Shown here: in pieces, positions 54,537 to 63,963 of the stretch
Numbering within the stretch: position 1 is the first letter of the stretch
How the letters are laid out: each line of letters begins with the position of its first letter
From: Betaproteobacteria bacterium
GTDB taxonomy: Bacteria > Bdellovibrionota_B > Oligoflexia > Silvanigrellales > Silvanigrellaceae
Direction: 5' to 3'
Length of the DNA stretch: 64,000 nucleotides
Assembly: GCA_016868315.1 (NCBI GenBank)
Contig: VGHE01000003.1
Location: 309,044 to 373,043, forward strand
Notes under the pieces: model-generated
What the model was told of the DNA's origin: nothing
The model's database searches: none
Seen by the model: only the letters and a program-made list of their open reading frames with translations
Translations under genes and position numbers: made by a program

Positions 54537-56855
54537 CCAACCAAATTTTTGCTCCGGTCTTCAACACGCGGTGGCATTGCCGGATACCACTCACTGCTGG
54601 AATACTCATTTCACGAGCGACGATCGCACAGTGCGAAAGCACTCCTCCTTTGTCGACAATCACGCCTCGTGCATGCGAAAAAAGAGGCGTCCAACCAGAA
54701 TCGGTTGCTTCTGCAACCAGAATTGCATTTTCAGGCCAGGCTGCAGGATTTACAGCATGAGGATCCTCAACAACGACGACTTCACCAAAGACAATTCCAG
54801 GGCTCAGCGCCTGCCCATCCAAATGCCCCTGACCGACCTCGAGTTCGCCATGAATAATGGATTCTACTTCACTGATGGTTACAAACTGAGGAAAAGAGAA
54901 TTGCCGAAAGGCCTCAAATCTCACTTTCCGCTCTTCAATTCTGGCACGCAGTAGGGAAAGTTTTTCAGCCGAGGAATCACGCGCCAACTCCTGCAGTTCG
55001 CTTAAACGCAACCAATGCACATCGCGTTTCAGACCAAGCCGCTCGCCAAACTCTTCCACCATAAAGCGGATTTGCGCATAGGGCTTGAGCAGCTCCATTT
55101 TCCAGTGCTCACGTAACTCGAGCATCGCTTTGAGGAGCTTCCACTCATGCAAGAGAATGTCACGTTTGAAGGTACTGAGACTTGCGATTTCTTCCTCAAC
55201 GGTCTGATGCGGTGCAGAGGAATTTTGCTTTCTGTCTCCCCCAATACGCGCACCAGAACCAAGAAAAGCAGTGTCGCCCATTTCCATCCAACGAGGGTTC
55301 GCCAAATCCAACTCACCCGGTCCGCGATGACCATACTGCGCCAAAAAGAATGGGTGCTTTAACGGGTCACCACACGATTCTTGATACTTTCTGGTCATCT
55401 CTGCTGTGACTGTCTGCAGTCCGAGCCCCATCCAGCGTCTGAGCATCTTCTCAGCATCATTCTTCCCCACCAGAGTTGTAAGAATGGAGGTTAGAGTTTG
55501 CATGGATGATTCACTCAGAACGATGAGAACCAGTGGCCAGTGCAAAGTGCTGCGGAAGAACTTTTCACACTCTGCAAACAGAGTCTCTGCGAGCTTTGGT
55601 GTCTCCCAATTACGGAGGCTCCCCGCTTCAACTGCAGAAGAGTTCGAATTGCGAAAATCATTGAGTTCAAGACGGCAACGGGTCAGCCACGCCGATCGGC
55701 GGGTGCTCAAACTCCAGCCGACCATCAGCATATTGAGAATAGCAAAGGGGGCGTTCAGAAATACCCTCAGGCTCATTTTGCGCAATGAGAACTTCGGATG
55801 CGGTCTCGGCTTTGCAACCATGGTGAAGGGAATTGGACCAAAGTACAGCGTTGAGAGCTTTTCAAGGTTCACATAGGCGCGACCAAACACACGTTCAAGC
55901 AGAGAATCTTTGCGAGAATCAGAGGATACATCGGCAAAACTACGGTAGCCAAGAGTGCGCAATGCGTTGCCGAAAGCATTGCGGGGCGAGAACGCGTTAC
56001 GCCAGAGACTGAATGTGAAATAACTTGGAAATCCAGTCCACTCCGAAAAAGTCTGACCATCCCAAACGGGATTGTCAGGATACATCTTCTTGAGGCGCAG
56101 AGCTCGCCCTCTACCAATTTCGCCTGCGTGGAAAGGCTGCGCAACGCTGTTACGGGACGCGCTTGGAGCAGACGAACGTCGAGGTTTTGATCGAGCGCCC
56201 ATTCCATGTCGACTTCATAGCCGAGAATCTCACGCACTCGTGCTCCCAAAGCCAGCACCTTCTCAAAATTGAATGTGTCGAGACCTGGTACGGTGATTCC
56301 CGCACGATTTTCTGCCGTGATGAACACTGGGGTTTTACGACCAGAAACGAGGTCTTCACCGAGACCCTCAATTAACTCTATAATCCATGTTTTTTCTTTG
56401 CCGCGAGGGTCTTTTGAGAAGTAGACACCCGAGAACTTAGGATCAACCATTTCCTGCAGCACAACATTCATGTCGTCATCGTGCACCTGGCTCTGCGAAA
56501 AGAAATGTCGGTAGGTCTTACTCGACTCTCCATGAATGGACTCAAAACAGCGCCGAATACACTCCCGCAATTGCGTTTCATCGCGCACATTCAAGAAAGA
56601 TTGATTTTACCCGGCGTAGCTCAACTCATGGGAATCTTCACCCAAGGCTGAACTGCGCACTGCGAGCGGCGGATGGCCAGCACTGCCCCACCAGGAGGTG
56701 ATCTGTTGCCATTCATCTTCAGAGCGGGGAGTGCGCGTCAGAATGCCACCACTCGGAACAGGGAAGCCCTGCCCTGCAAGCAGACCCAACACTGCCCCCT
56801 TTCCGCCCAATTTCCCCTGAAACTGTGACACCTGCTGGAACGGAACAAAAAACAC
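54502..56855 (-). pseudogene. PEP-utilising enzyme (PpsA/rifampicin phosphotransferase-like), disrupted
   Basis: The remnant of a protein of about 780 residues. The N-terminal ATP-grasp part begins at GTG 56855 (GGAGG upstream) with GKLGGKGAVLG and AVRSSALGEDSHELSYAG, and then meets TAA at 56609-56607. The same frame goes on with NQSFLNVRDE, matching the family's SxAGQxxSxLNV, so CAA to TAA is likely. A frameshift follows at roughly 56085-56150, after LLQARPVTA. The second frame runs to 54502 and keeps the catalytic-His motif GGVLSHCAIVARE. The middle matches no known acceptor domain. Three pieces cannot make an active enzyme unless the breaks are sequencing errors. Confidence 0.82.
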
Positions 56856-56885
56856 AGCTCATAACCTCCACAAGAACCCAGAATC

Positions 56886-56917
56886 GATAACGGGAGCCGG
56901 TCGATAACCGTGATAAC
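56886..56917. repeat. Three direct GATAAC repeats
   Basis: GATAAC occurs at 56886-56891, 56903-56908 and 56912-56917, the first two in the wider form CGATAAC(G/C). They lie in the 68-base gap between the Kef-type gene stop and the start of the PEP-utilising pseudogene, where a regulator could bind. Confidence 0.3.
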
Positions 56918-56923
56918 TCCGAA

Positions 56924-58576
56924 TCAGGCTCTGGTCATCAGACTGACCATCCGTCCCACCATGGCGTGAGCAGCCTCAATCTCTTCAACGATCACCTCAG
57001 TGGCACCCAGCTTCAAAAGGCGCTCGCGATCGGACACATAGTGGGTACGTACCAAAATCGGGACTTTGCTGTTCTCTCGCCGCACCGCATCAATGATGCG
57101 CAAAACGGCCTGTGGGTCGTTGATCATCAATAGAACTAGCCGGGCGCTATTGAGGTGTGCATGCCTGAGTGCCTCAACACTCGACGCGTCGCCATAATAA
57201 ATGGGCAAATTCATTGCCCGCCCGACGCGGACATTGTTGGCATTGAGCTCGATCCCCAAAAAGGGCAGCTTTCTCTCGGAGAGTTCACGCGCGCACTGCT
57301 GCCCCGCCACTCCAAAGCCTATCATGACGACATGTTCTTTCAGTGTTTCCTTGGGCGCCCGCATGGAATCAATGCCCTTCACTCCGAGGAGCCTTTCAAG
57401 CGGTGCAAGGATCCGTTCACCTGCCGTCATGTGCGGGGCAGCCATCAACAATAAAGGCGTGAGACAAACGCTCAGCACGCCCGCGGTCAGCACCGGTTCG
57501 ACCTCAGGTGAGGTCACAACACCTTCAGCCAAAGCCACTTGCGTCAACACGAATCCGAATTCGCCGAACTGCGCCAAACCCACGCCAGAGAGCCAAGCCA
57601 CACGTGCAGGAAAACGCAGCAGCAATGCTGAGAGCGTTGCGAGAAATCCCTTCAGAAACAAAAATCCACAAAGGAGCAGAGCCACGCTCAGCGGCTTTTC
57701 AAGAAGCAACGCACTATTAAAAAACATTCCAAGCGAGACAAAAAACAAACTGAGAAAAACATCACGCAGCGGGAGAATATCCCCCATTGCGCGATGACCA
57801 TATTCAGTATCGGCAACAATCACACCTGCGAGGAATGCCCCCAATGCGAGAGACAACCCCACTTGAGCTGTGAGCCAAGCTGTGCCCAGGCAAAGGCTAA
57901 TAACCGCAAGAAGAAAGATTTCGCGGCTTTGAGTTGCATCAACCCATTTGAAAAGGATTGGCACGACAGTGCGCGAGAGAAAAAAAGTACCAACGATGAC
58001 AGCCGAGGCTTTGCCGAGAGCCATGAGAATTTCAAATGAGCTTGAGAGAAAGGACTGTGTGGAAGCCAGCAACGGGATTATCAGAACCATAGGAACAACA
58101 CAAAGATCTTGGAATATCAAGGTTCCCAAAATAAATCGTCCGTGCGGCGCATCACTCTCGCCACGTTCAGAGAGCAAGCGCAAAACCACAGCAGTGCTCG
58201 AAAGTGCAAACACAAATCCGTAAAAAATAGCCTGAGGCGATGACACACCCAATTCGCGCGAGATCACATAGGCGACTACAATCGTGAGAATCATCTGTGC
58301 GGAGCCACCAATGGCAGCTTGCTTGAATACATCGCGCAACCGCGCCAGCGAGAACTCAAGGCCAATTGTAAAGAGAAGTAGAACAACTCCAACATCCGCA
58401 AGCCGTTCAATGAAGTCGTTGCTTTTGACAAGAGCAAACCCATGCGGACCTAAAAGTGCGCCTGCACAAAGAAATCCTGCGATGGTGGGAATCTTAAGAC
58501 GACGCAGCACCAAAGCTACACCAGCAGCAATGGTTGCAACGAGGACGAGGTCTCCGAGGAAAGGGATGGTGGTCAT
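56924..58576 (-). CDS. Kef-type cation/proton antiporter (CPA2) with TrkA-N domain
   Basis: A 550-residue inner-membrane antiporter. The N-terminal 385 residues hold about 12 membrane helices with family motifs (RRLKIPTIAGFLCAGALLGPHG, LGAFLAGVIVADTEYGH). The C-terminal TrkA-N/RCK domain starts near 415 (GFGVAGQQCARELSE) and should bind NAD(H) to gate potassium or sodium efflux against protons. It resembles YbaL/KefB. ATG 58576 follows a GAGGGGAGA-like site. It is separated from the upstream lipoprotein gene by a terminator. Confidence 0.92.
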   Translation of the reverse strand: MTTIPFLGDLVLVATIAAGVALVLRRLKIPTIAGFLCAGALLGPHGFALVKSNDFIERLADVGVVLLLFTIGLEFSLARLRDVFKQAAIGGSAQMILTIVVAYVISRELGVSSPQAIFYGFVFALSSTAVVLRLLSERGESDAPHGRFILGTLIFQDLCVVPMVLIIPLLASTQSFLSSSFEILMALGKASAVIVGTFFLSRTVVPILFKWVDATQSREIFLLAVISLCLGTAWLTAQVGLSLALGAFLAGVIVADTEYGHRAMGDILPLRDVFLSLFFVSLGMFFNSALLLEKPLSVALLLCGFLFLKGFLATLSALLLRFPARVAWLSGVGLAQFGEFGFVLTQVALAEGVVTSPEVEPVLTAGVLSVCLTPLLLMAAPHMTAGERILAPLERLLGVKGIDSMRAPKETLKEHVVMIGFGVAGQQCARELSERKLPFLGIELNANNVRVGRAMNLPIYYGDASSVEALRHAHLNSARLVLLMINDPQAVLRIIDAVRRENSKVPILVRTHYVSDRERLLKLGATEVIVEEIEAAHAMVGRMVSLMTRA

Positions 58577-58630
58577 CAGTCGATTCTCCCCTCAAAGGAT
58601 AAATGAATCTTGTAAAACCTCAATCCTCTG

Positions 58631-58658
58631 AAAAAAAAGAAGACACGCAATTGCGTGT
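58631..58658 (-). terminator. Rho-independent terminator of the lipoprotein gene
   Basis: A perfect 16-base palindrome ACACGCAATTGCGTGT (58643-58658), folding as a 6-bp stem with AATT loop. On the minus strand it is followed by CTTC and eight T. It ends transcription of 58711-59169. Confidence 0.75.
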
Positions 58659-58710
58659 ATTCATAAAAACTCAAGGGGGAATGAAAAGACGATCGTTTGC
58701 TTGTATTTGC

Positions 58711-59169
58711 TTAGTCGCAGCGCGAATTGGAAGAACTGAGCAGCTCACGCGCCTTCAGAACTGGGGCGTAGCAAATCAAAGCGCTTTTTTCTGTTGCTGC
58801 GAATGAAAAGTCAGATGAAATTGTGACAGCCAAACCAACGCCCTTGCCGTCGTACTGAACCTCTAGGATTCCTTTTTTCTCGGTACTGACTTTCAATGCC
58901 TCTGAACAGAAATCTTCCTGACAGGCAGCGTAACCCTTAGCCTTCAGTTCAGCATTCTGCTCGCGGCAGGTCTTGGACAGCTCGAGTGCAAGTTGCGCCT
59001 CTGGGGAGATCTTGCCACTACACTTCACAACCAAACGTCGTGCCATTTCATGATCGCCGTGAAGCGATTGAGCCGAAGAGCTCGCTTGATTATCGACACC
59101 ACAGGCAGCAGCGCCTGCGAAAAGGAGTGCGGCGAGCGAAAGTGTCTTGAACAGTTTTGTGGTCTTCAT
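58711..59169 (-). CDS. Small lipoprotein
   Basis: A 152-residue lipoprotein. The signal peptide ends in GAAAC, a lipobox. The mature part has paired Cys residues (VKCSGKISPEA, KTCREQN, YAACQEDFCSEAL, LICYAP) and a beta-rich end. ATG 59169 has AGGAGG seven bases upstream; longer frames reach into the ung region and lack a ribosome site. No family recognised. It is followed by a terminator. Confidence 0.75.
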   Translation of the reverse strand: MKTTKLFKTLSLAALLFAGAAACGVDNQASSSAQSLHGDHEMARRLVVKCSGKISPEAQLALELSKTCREQNAELKAKGYAACQEDFCSEALKVSTEKKGILEVQYDGKGVGLAVTISSDFSFAATEKSALICYAPVLKARELLSSSNSRCD

Positions 59170-59285
59170 GGCAAATCCTCCTGATTGGAATGTACAAAGA
59201 CGAGAGCAACCGCCATGCCAACACAGACTCCCAGAATCACTAACTTTTTTCGGAATCCAAGTGTTCAAGGTTTGAACATTGCCGT

Positions 59286-59990
59286 TCAAGTGACAGACTG
59301 CCAGTCAATCTGACCTCGCCCCGCAGACTTGAGGAATTCGTTAGCTTTTGAAAAGTGGCCGCAACCCAGAAAACCGCGGTGAGCCGACAATGGAGAAGGA
59401 TGCGGCGCGCGCAACACCAAATGCCGAGAATCATCGACCAGAGCCGCCTTTTCCTGTGCCGGTGCCCCCCACAACATGAAAACGAGCGGCTGCGGGTGAA
59501 GGTTGAGAACTGAGATAACTTTTTCGGTAAAACGCTCCCAACCGCGGTTCCGATGTGAGAAAGCCTCATCCTCCCGAACACTGAGGACAGTATTCAGCAA
59601 CAATACGCCTTGACGAGCCCATCCCAGCAGAGAGCTATCCTGCGGCAGAGGACATCCCAGATCACTGCTTATCTCCTTAAAAATGTTGCGCAGTGATGGC
59701 GGAATTTTCAACCCAGACTGAACAGCGAAGGCGAGCCCATTGGCTTGACCCGCGCCGTGGTAGGGGTCTTGTCCCAGAACGACAACCCGCACATCGAGGA
59801 ATGATATTAACTGTAGCGCTCTAAATAGAACGTCCTGCGGCGGAAACACTGTCTTTCCCGACACGAGCTCATTTGAGAGAAATTCACATAACTGTTCAAT
59901 ATAGGGCTCCGAAAACTCAGCAGCCAGCAAAGGCTGCCAACTCGGATGCAAGGATTCTGGACGCATGACAAAAGAATGAGTTCGGTTCAT
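59286..59990 (-). CDS. ung: Uracil-DNA glycosylase (family 1)
   Basis: Removes uracil from DNA as the first step of base-excision repair. It is a 234-residue family-1 enzyme. GQDPYHG (residues 73-79, catalytic D75) and the Leu-loop HPSPLSAHRG (H197) are intact, and GLAFAVQSGLKIPPSLRNIFKEI is characteristic. It stands alone on the minus strand, 116 bases upstream of the lipoprotein gene, and is divergent from the lipocalin gene. Confidence 0.96.
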   Translation of the reverse strand: MNRTHSFVMRPESLHPSWQPLLAAEFSEPYIEQLCEFLSNELVSGKTVFPPQDVLFRALQLISFLDVRVVVLGQDPYHGAGQANGLAFAVQSGLKIPPSLRNIFKEISSDLGCPLPQDSSLLGWARQGVLLLNTVLSVREDEAFSHRNRGWERFTEKVISVLNLHPQPLVFMLWGAPAQEKAALVDDSRHLVLRAPHPSPLSAHRGFLGCGHFSKANEFLKSAGRGQIDWQSVT

Positions 59991-60113
59991 GGGTGCCTGG
60001 ATATCTGGGACACCAAAAGTTTGTCAAATTGCAAACTTGGCCCCTCGAAGAATTAAACCTGGACGCTATACGTCAAAGCAAATATACCTTATGACCCATG
60101 GGGAGGCTCACAT

Positions 60114-60641
60114 ATGAAAAAGACTGCCATGCTCGCATCTGCTCTGATTTCTGCGAATTCTGCCTATGCCGTGAATCTCGACGGTGTTCACAACCTCGAA
60201 CCCAGCCGATTCGTCGGAGCCTGGTACCAAATCCAAAGCACGAATCCGTTCTTCCAACGGGGCTGCAAATGCGCAAAGGCTGAATATGAACAGCTGGATG
60301 CAAAAACCATCAAAGTAGTGAACACCTGTCTCGATGAACGAGATAGAGTTTCTACCGTGGTCGGAAAAGCCACCATCAAAGATCCGAGCAAACCAAGTCG
60401 ACTCGCTGTCGCCTTCGGACCCATATCGTTCGGAAGAGTTAACTACGTGGTTACAGAACTTGGAGAAGAGTACGAGTACGCCGTGATTGTCAGCCCAGGC
60501 AATTCACCCATCTGGATTCTTGCGCGGGAAAAGGAGCTCCCGGAAGATGTCTTGGCGGGCATTCGCTTGCGTCTCACCCAAGCAGGTGTGCGCGTCGCAG
60601 ACCTGAAGAACACTGATCCAACCCAATGCGGCGACTTCTGA
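60114..60641 (+). CDS. Bacterial lipocalin (Blc-like)
   Basis: A 175-residue exported lipocalin that should bind lipids or other small hydrophobic molecules at the envelope. The signal peptide ends AYAVN (about residue 20). The lipocalin GxW motif is VGAWYQI (G35, W37), and YAVIVSPGNSPIWILARE is the second conserved block. Cys residues RGCKCAK and CLDERD may form disulfides. Unlike E. coli Blc there is no lipobox. GGGAGG stands before ATG 60114 and a terminator follows. Confidence 0.88.
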   Translation: MKKTAMLASALISANSAYAVNLDGVHNLEPSRFVGAWYQIQSTNPFFQRGCKCAKAEYEQLDAKTIKVVNTCLDERDRVSTVVGKATIKDPSKPSRLAVAFGPISFGRVNYVVTELGEEYEYAVIVSPGNSPIWILAREKELPEDVLAGIRLRLTQAGVRVADLKNTDPTQCGDF

Positions 60642-60663
60642 AGCAGTTAAAGCATTCCAATAG

Positions 60664-60699
60664 AAAAGCGCGGAATCAGAGATTCTCGCGCTTTTTTTA
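60664..60699 (+). terminator. Rho-independent terminator after the lipocalin gene
   Basis: The inverted repeat AAAGCGCG-GAATC / GATTC-T-CGCGCTTT, with an AGA loop and one bulged T, is followed by a T-run. It lies between the lipocalin gene and the convergent 60736-61848, and may serve both. Confidence 0.85.
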
Positions 60700-60735
60700 T
60701 AAACCGATACGCCTCAAAGGGCTGGAGCGAGCAGA

Positions 60736-61848
60736 TTACTGGGTGCAAAATGTTTGCGAAAAACCTGAGAATACAAACCCCTCAACCTGCTTTCCACCAC
60801 ATTGCGCCTTCACCCGCGCCCAATAGCCTTCTTTGCCGAGCAGCTCTGCTCGCGTTCCATTGGGCAGCATACACAAAACATTTCCTTGAGGCGCCGCGCG
60901 CAGATTCACACCATTGGGATCCGACGGGTCGCTGATTTTCACGCTCGTACATGCTGACTTCGGAGGAGCAACCACTCCCGAGTTAAAGCTTTGCACGTTA
61001 CCCTTTCCATCCGTAATAACACCCTTGTTTGCTTTGACCTCGTTGAGGATCTCCGCAGGAATGGTCAAAGTCACATAGTAGTTTGTTGGGTCGAGATCGT
61101 CGATCTCTGGGAGACGCACTTGAATATCTTGAGGCGCACCGGATGTGTCTCGGTTTAGGTAAATCCAGGGCGTGTGCATCCACTTACGACGAAAACCCTT
61201 ATTGTACCAATCCATCGGAATCATGTGCTGAAACCATTGCCGCTGAGGATTGTTGTCTGGCCGATACCAGTTGTTGTGATAAATTTTTATGTAGCCAGAG
61301 TCGTCGATATCGCCCACAAGAGCAATATGACCATCGCCTGCCTGACCGGAACAATCAGGACGTAAACAACCACTCACAAATGAACCGACGGGAATTCTTC
61401 CATTAAAGACAGTCTTAATTTTTTGGGCAATTTCTGCGCGGTTCCTGGGCAGCTCCATCACTAAACCGCCGCGCTTGCGTACCGCGTTTACCATAGTCAT
61501 CAGGAGTGGTGAGCTGTAGGATTTAATGCCAGCCATCTCCAAGACTCTCGATGCGTTGGTCGCACACATTGCAGGCTGCGCATAATACTTAGCTTCAGCC
61601 ACTTGACCTGTTTCCCAGGTTTTCATTGCAGCAAAGATTTTTTCGCCCGTCGGGGTGATCAGATGAAATCGATTTTTCTGAAGCATCTCAGAAGGATCAT
61701 TCCCGACAGGAGCCATCTCGACGGGAACACCCGCTGCACCGAGCGTCTCAGTAGCGCTCTCCGGAGCCTGACTTAACTGAGCTCCACAGCCAGTCATTGC
61801 CGACAAAATAACAGAAAGACGCAGTGCCGAAAGAAACAAAGCTTTCAT
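60736..61848 (-). CDS. Lipoprotein with Cys/His/Asn papain-like domain and SH3b
   Basis: A 370-residue lipoprotein: lipobox SAMTGC (C21), then a domain at about 85-245, then a C-terminal SH3b domain (about 290-365, with VNLRAAPQGNVLCMLPNG). The middle domain has C95 (AMCATNASRVL), H174 (GDGHIALVGD) and N192/N193 (YHNNWYRP), the order of an NlpC/P60- or CHAP-type cysteine peptidase. With the SH3b it would cleave peptidoglycan. The Trp-rich end of the domain is unusual. ATG 61848 has GAGG six bases upstream. The catalytic assignment is inferred from order only. Confidence 0.65.
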   Translation of the reverse strand: MKALFLSALRLSVILSAMTGCGAQLSQAPESATETLGAAGVPVEMAPVGNDPSEMLQKNRFHLITPTGEKIFAAMKTWETGQVAEAKYYAQPAMCATNASRVLEMAGIKSYSSPLLMTMVNAVRKRGGLVMELPRNRAEIAQKIKTVFNGRIPVGSFVSGCLRPDCSGQAGDGHIALVGDIDDSGYIKIYHNNWYRPDNNPQRQWFQHMIPMDWYNKGFRRKWMHTPWIYLNRDTSGAPQDIQVRLPEIDDLDPTNYYVTLTIPAEILNEVKANKGVITDGKGNVQSFNSGVVAPPKSACTSVKISDPSDPNGVNLRAAPQGNVLCMLPNGTRAELLGKEGYWARVKAQCGGKQVEGFVFSGFSQTFCTQ

Positions 61849-62197
61849 GGAAAACCTCGCCAACTGGAGTGTACCCCATCGAAGACACTTTCGTGTCCGG
61901 ACGATTCCACAGTCCAGCAGCAAGACTCGATCCAGCCCAGAGATATCCACAAACTGCTCGCTAGTTTAAATTTAACACAATAATTACTGATGCTTTTAAA
62001 CACACTTCACCGAACTGTGAGTGATTCTGTAGACACTGTCGAAGTTCTCGACACCCCAAAAAGAAATTCAAGAGATCCAAAAAATTTCCTTGTCTCGCAA
62101 TCAAAAAAAAGCAAATAAAGTGCTCTCGGCGTCCCAAATCCAAATGGTCGCGCGTGACAAATGAGTCTTACAACTCTGACTGGGAGATTGAACGACA
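61849..62197. other. Divergent intergenic region with inverted repeat
   Basis: A 349-base A/T-rich gap between two divergent exported-protein genes; it should hold both promoters, but I cannot place clear -35/-10 boxes. TGTCGA-AGTTC-TCGACA at 62037-62053 is an inverted repeat that could be an operator. I see no RNA gene or coding frame in it. Confidence 0.4.
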
Positions 62198-62644
62198 ATG
62201 AATATTTCCCAATTCTTATTGGCTGGAGTCGTTTCGTTGAGCTGCATCAGCATCAATGCTCTGGGGCAATCAGAGAGCTACGTGTGTGTTGCGGGAACTC
62301 TCTACGGGCCAAACGCTCAGGAAACATACGTTGGCATGTCCGGCTGCGACGACGCCAAGATCTTTGGACGAGTCGCATGTGTGGCTGGCACTGTTTACCT
62401 CGCAAGCGGCCAAATCGCTTACGTCGGACAAGGTGCATGCGCACAAGCCAAGGTGAGCCCATCGTTCGTGTGCGTCAATACTGTTTTGTATCACTGGACA
62501 GGTTGGAGTCAGAGCGCGGGTAGCGGATGCGCACAGGCTGTTCTCATGTTCGATGCCGCATGCGTCAATGGGATGCTTTACAGAGCCGACGGTTCTTCGT
62601 CCTACGTTGGCCAACAGGGCTGTGCAGGATTTCGCCCACGCTAA
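62198..62644 (+). CDS. Exported protein of four Cys repeats
   Basis: A 148-residue exported protein. After a signal peptide (about residues 1-24) it is made almost wholly of four repeats of about 30 residues. Each begins near CVAGTLY, CVAGTVY, CVNTVLY or CVNGMLY, and closes near YVG..GC or SAGSGC. Two Cys per repeat suggest one disulfide per unit. No family recognised; the pattern is a small repeat adhesin or binding module. It is divergent from the SH3b lipoprotein and convergent with the caspase-like lipoprotein. Confidence 0.7.
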   Translation: MNISQFLLAGVVSLSCISINALGQSESYVCVAGTLYGPNAQETYVGMSGCDDAKIFGRVACVAGTVYLASGQIAYVGQGACAQAKVSPSFVCVNTVLYHWTGWSQSAGSGCAQAVLMFDAACVNGMLYRADGSSSYVGQQGCAGFRPR

Positions 62645-62690
62645 GTGTTGACTCGAGTGGGTTTGCTTTTCTCAAAACGAATGACTGCTC

Positions 62691-63851
62691 TCAGCGACTT
62701 CCTTCAAGACACTGATATGGATACTTCTCCGATTGGCACTTGAAATAAATATTTTTATAACGCACGCGCTCACTTTCAAGGGCGTTGAATTTAATTTGAG
62801 ACCTCTGCTTGCTGCGCTCGCAAACCTGAAGAGTTGCCTGTGAAAGTGATACATTCTGGCTCTTGGCAGCCTGAGGGGGCAAAATCAGGGACTTGTTCTG
62901 GTATTTTTTCACACCCGTGAATGTGAGCAGGAGAGGCAGATTGGGGCTGATGTTTTCAAAAAACTGCGGCTCGACCCCGGACGCGAGATCAGAACGTCCT
63001 GCCATTGCGCTCGGAGCAACTGCGGATGCGTCTTTAAAGGCTGAACGCGGCATGAACATGTCACTCTCACAAACCCGTCGCATCAGCGTATCCTTGAACA
63101 TGGCGTAGGTGGCCACATCCCCTGAACCAGCTTGCAGCTCCTTAAAGCTCGCCTCAATAATCTTCTCGATCCCATTGATGGGACTGAACAGCAGTTCATG
63201 CACGGGTGTGATCACTGCGATGTTTGTTTTGAGGCGATTGGCCTCCTGCGACAAATGCTTACCATATTGACTCAGCAAACTGACTTTCGCAAAGTCTCCA
63301 CTCAAACAGCTTTGAACAAAAACCAAAGACTCGTCGACTCCAAGACTCGCAATCTGCTGTGCTAGTTCTCTACCGGTGAAAAAGTCGTTCGGATTTGTGT
63401 AATCCTCCGCTGCATTGTTCACGACCATAATATACTCTTCGCTGCTGTACTGGCTCAGTGCAGCACGACCAAAACCATGCCCCGTGAGCCCCAACACAAG
63501 CATAGTGGGAGCACTCGGATTCCTTTCTTTGTAGGTTCGAATATTCTCTTTAAGGCGGACAAACTGCTCAAGCACTTGTGACTTCGTTGGAGTCACACCA
63601 CTTTTGTCATCCACATGGAATCCCCGTTGGTAGTTGCCTCCCTCAACGCTTCCGAAAGTCTGTTTCAAAACATTCGCAAGAAAGAGCGTCTCCCTCGGAG
63701 CAATAGCGCCACCAATAGATATTGTTGCGAGCCATTTTCCTGCGGGCTCATCCTTCAACGTAATCGATCTCTCAACCGCTTCAGTTGTTCTTTGAGGCTT
63801 GCAGGACAACAAAATGAAAACAAACAAAAACAGTGGCAGGAGCAATTTCAT
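62691..63851 (-). CDS. Caspase/legumain-like (clan CD) lipoprotein
   Basis: A 386-residue lipoprotein: the signal peptide ends FILLSC (C17). The catalytic dyad of clan CD cysteine peptidases is visible: H125 in LGLTGHGFG, after a hydrophobic strand, and C182 in LVFVQSCLSGDF, after a second hydrophobic strand. The spacing of about 57 fits caspase-hemoglobinase and legumain folds. The C-terminal 130 residues are unassigned and end with paired Cys (FKCQSEKYPYQC). ATG 63851 has GGGGAG upstream. Clan CD enzymes are usually Asp-, Asn- or Arg-specific; specificity here is unknown. Confidence 0.7.
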   Translation of the reverse strand: MKLLLPLFLFVFILLSCKPQRTTEAVERSITLKDEPAGKWLATISIGGAIAPRETLFLANVLKQTFGSVEGGNYQRGFHVDDKSGVTPTKSQVLEQFVRLKENIRTYKERNPSAPTMLVLGLTGHGFGRAALSQYSSEEYIMVVNNAAEDYTNPNDFFTGRELAQQIASLGVDESLVFVQSCLSGDFAKVSLLSQYGKHLSQEANRLKTNIAVITPVHELLFSPINGIEKIIEASFKELQAGSGDVATYAMFKDTLMRRVCESDMFMPRSAFKDASAVAPSAMAGRSDLASGVEPQFFENISPNLPLLLTFTGVKKYQNKSLILPPQAAKSQNVSLSQATLQVCERSKQRSQIKFNALESERVRYKNIYFKCQSEKYPYQCLEGSR

Positions 63852-63963
63852 GGCTCTCTCCCCAATCTTTGGCGCCAAGGAGGGTGTCGGAGTTATTCGG
63901 GAATGTCTTGAGAAAAAGAAAACTATGAATGGCTTACATTCAGCGGCCGCCCATGCGGTTGAT

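Noticed and set aside
53595..56609. Recoding of TAG or TAA as sense codons
   Set aside because: Both codons are used as normal stops elsewhere in the window, and a frameshift is also present in the same locus, so decay or error is simpler.
58643..58658. The 16-base palindrome as an operator of the Kef-type gene
   Set aside because: It is followed on the minus strand by eight T, which fits a terminator of the preceding lipoprotein gene better.
59170..59289. A longer start for the small lipoprotein
   Set aside because: The signal peptide and AGGAGG both point to ATG 59169.
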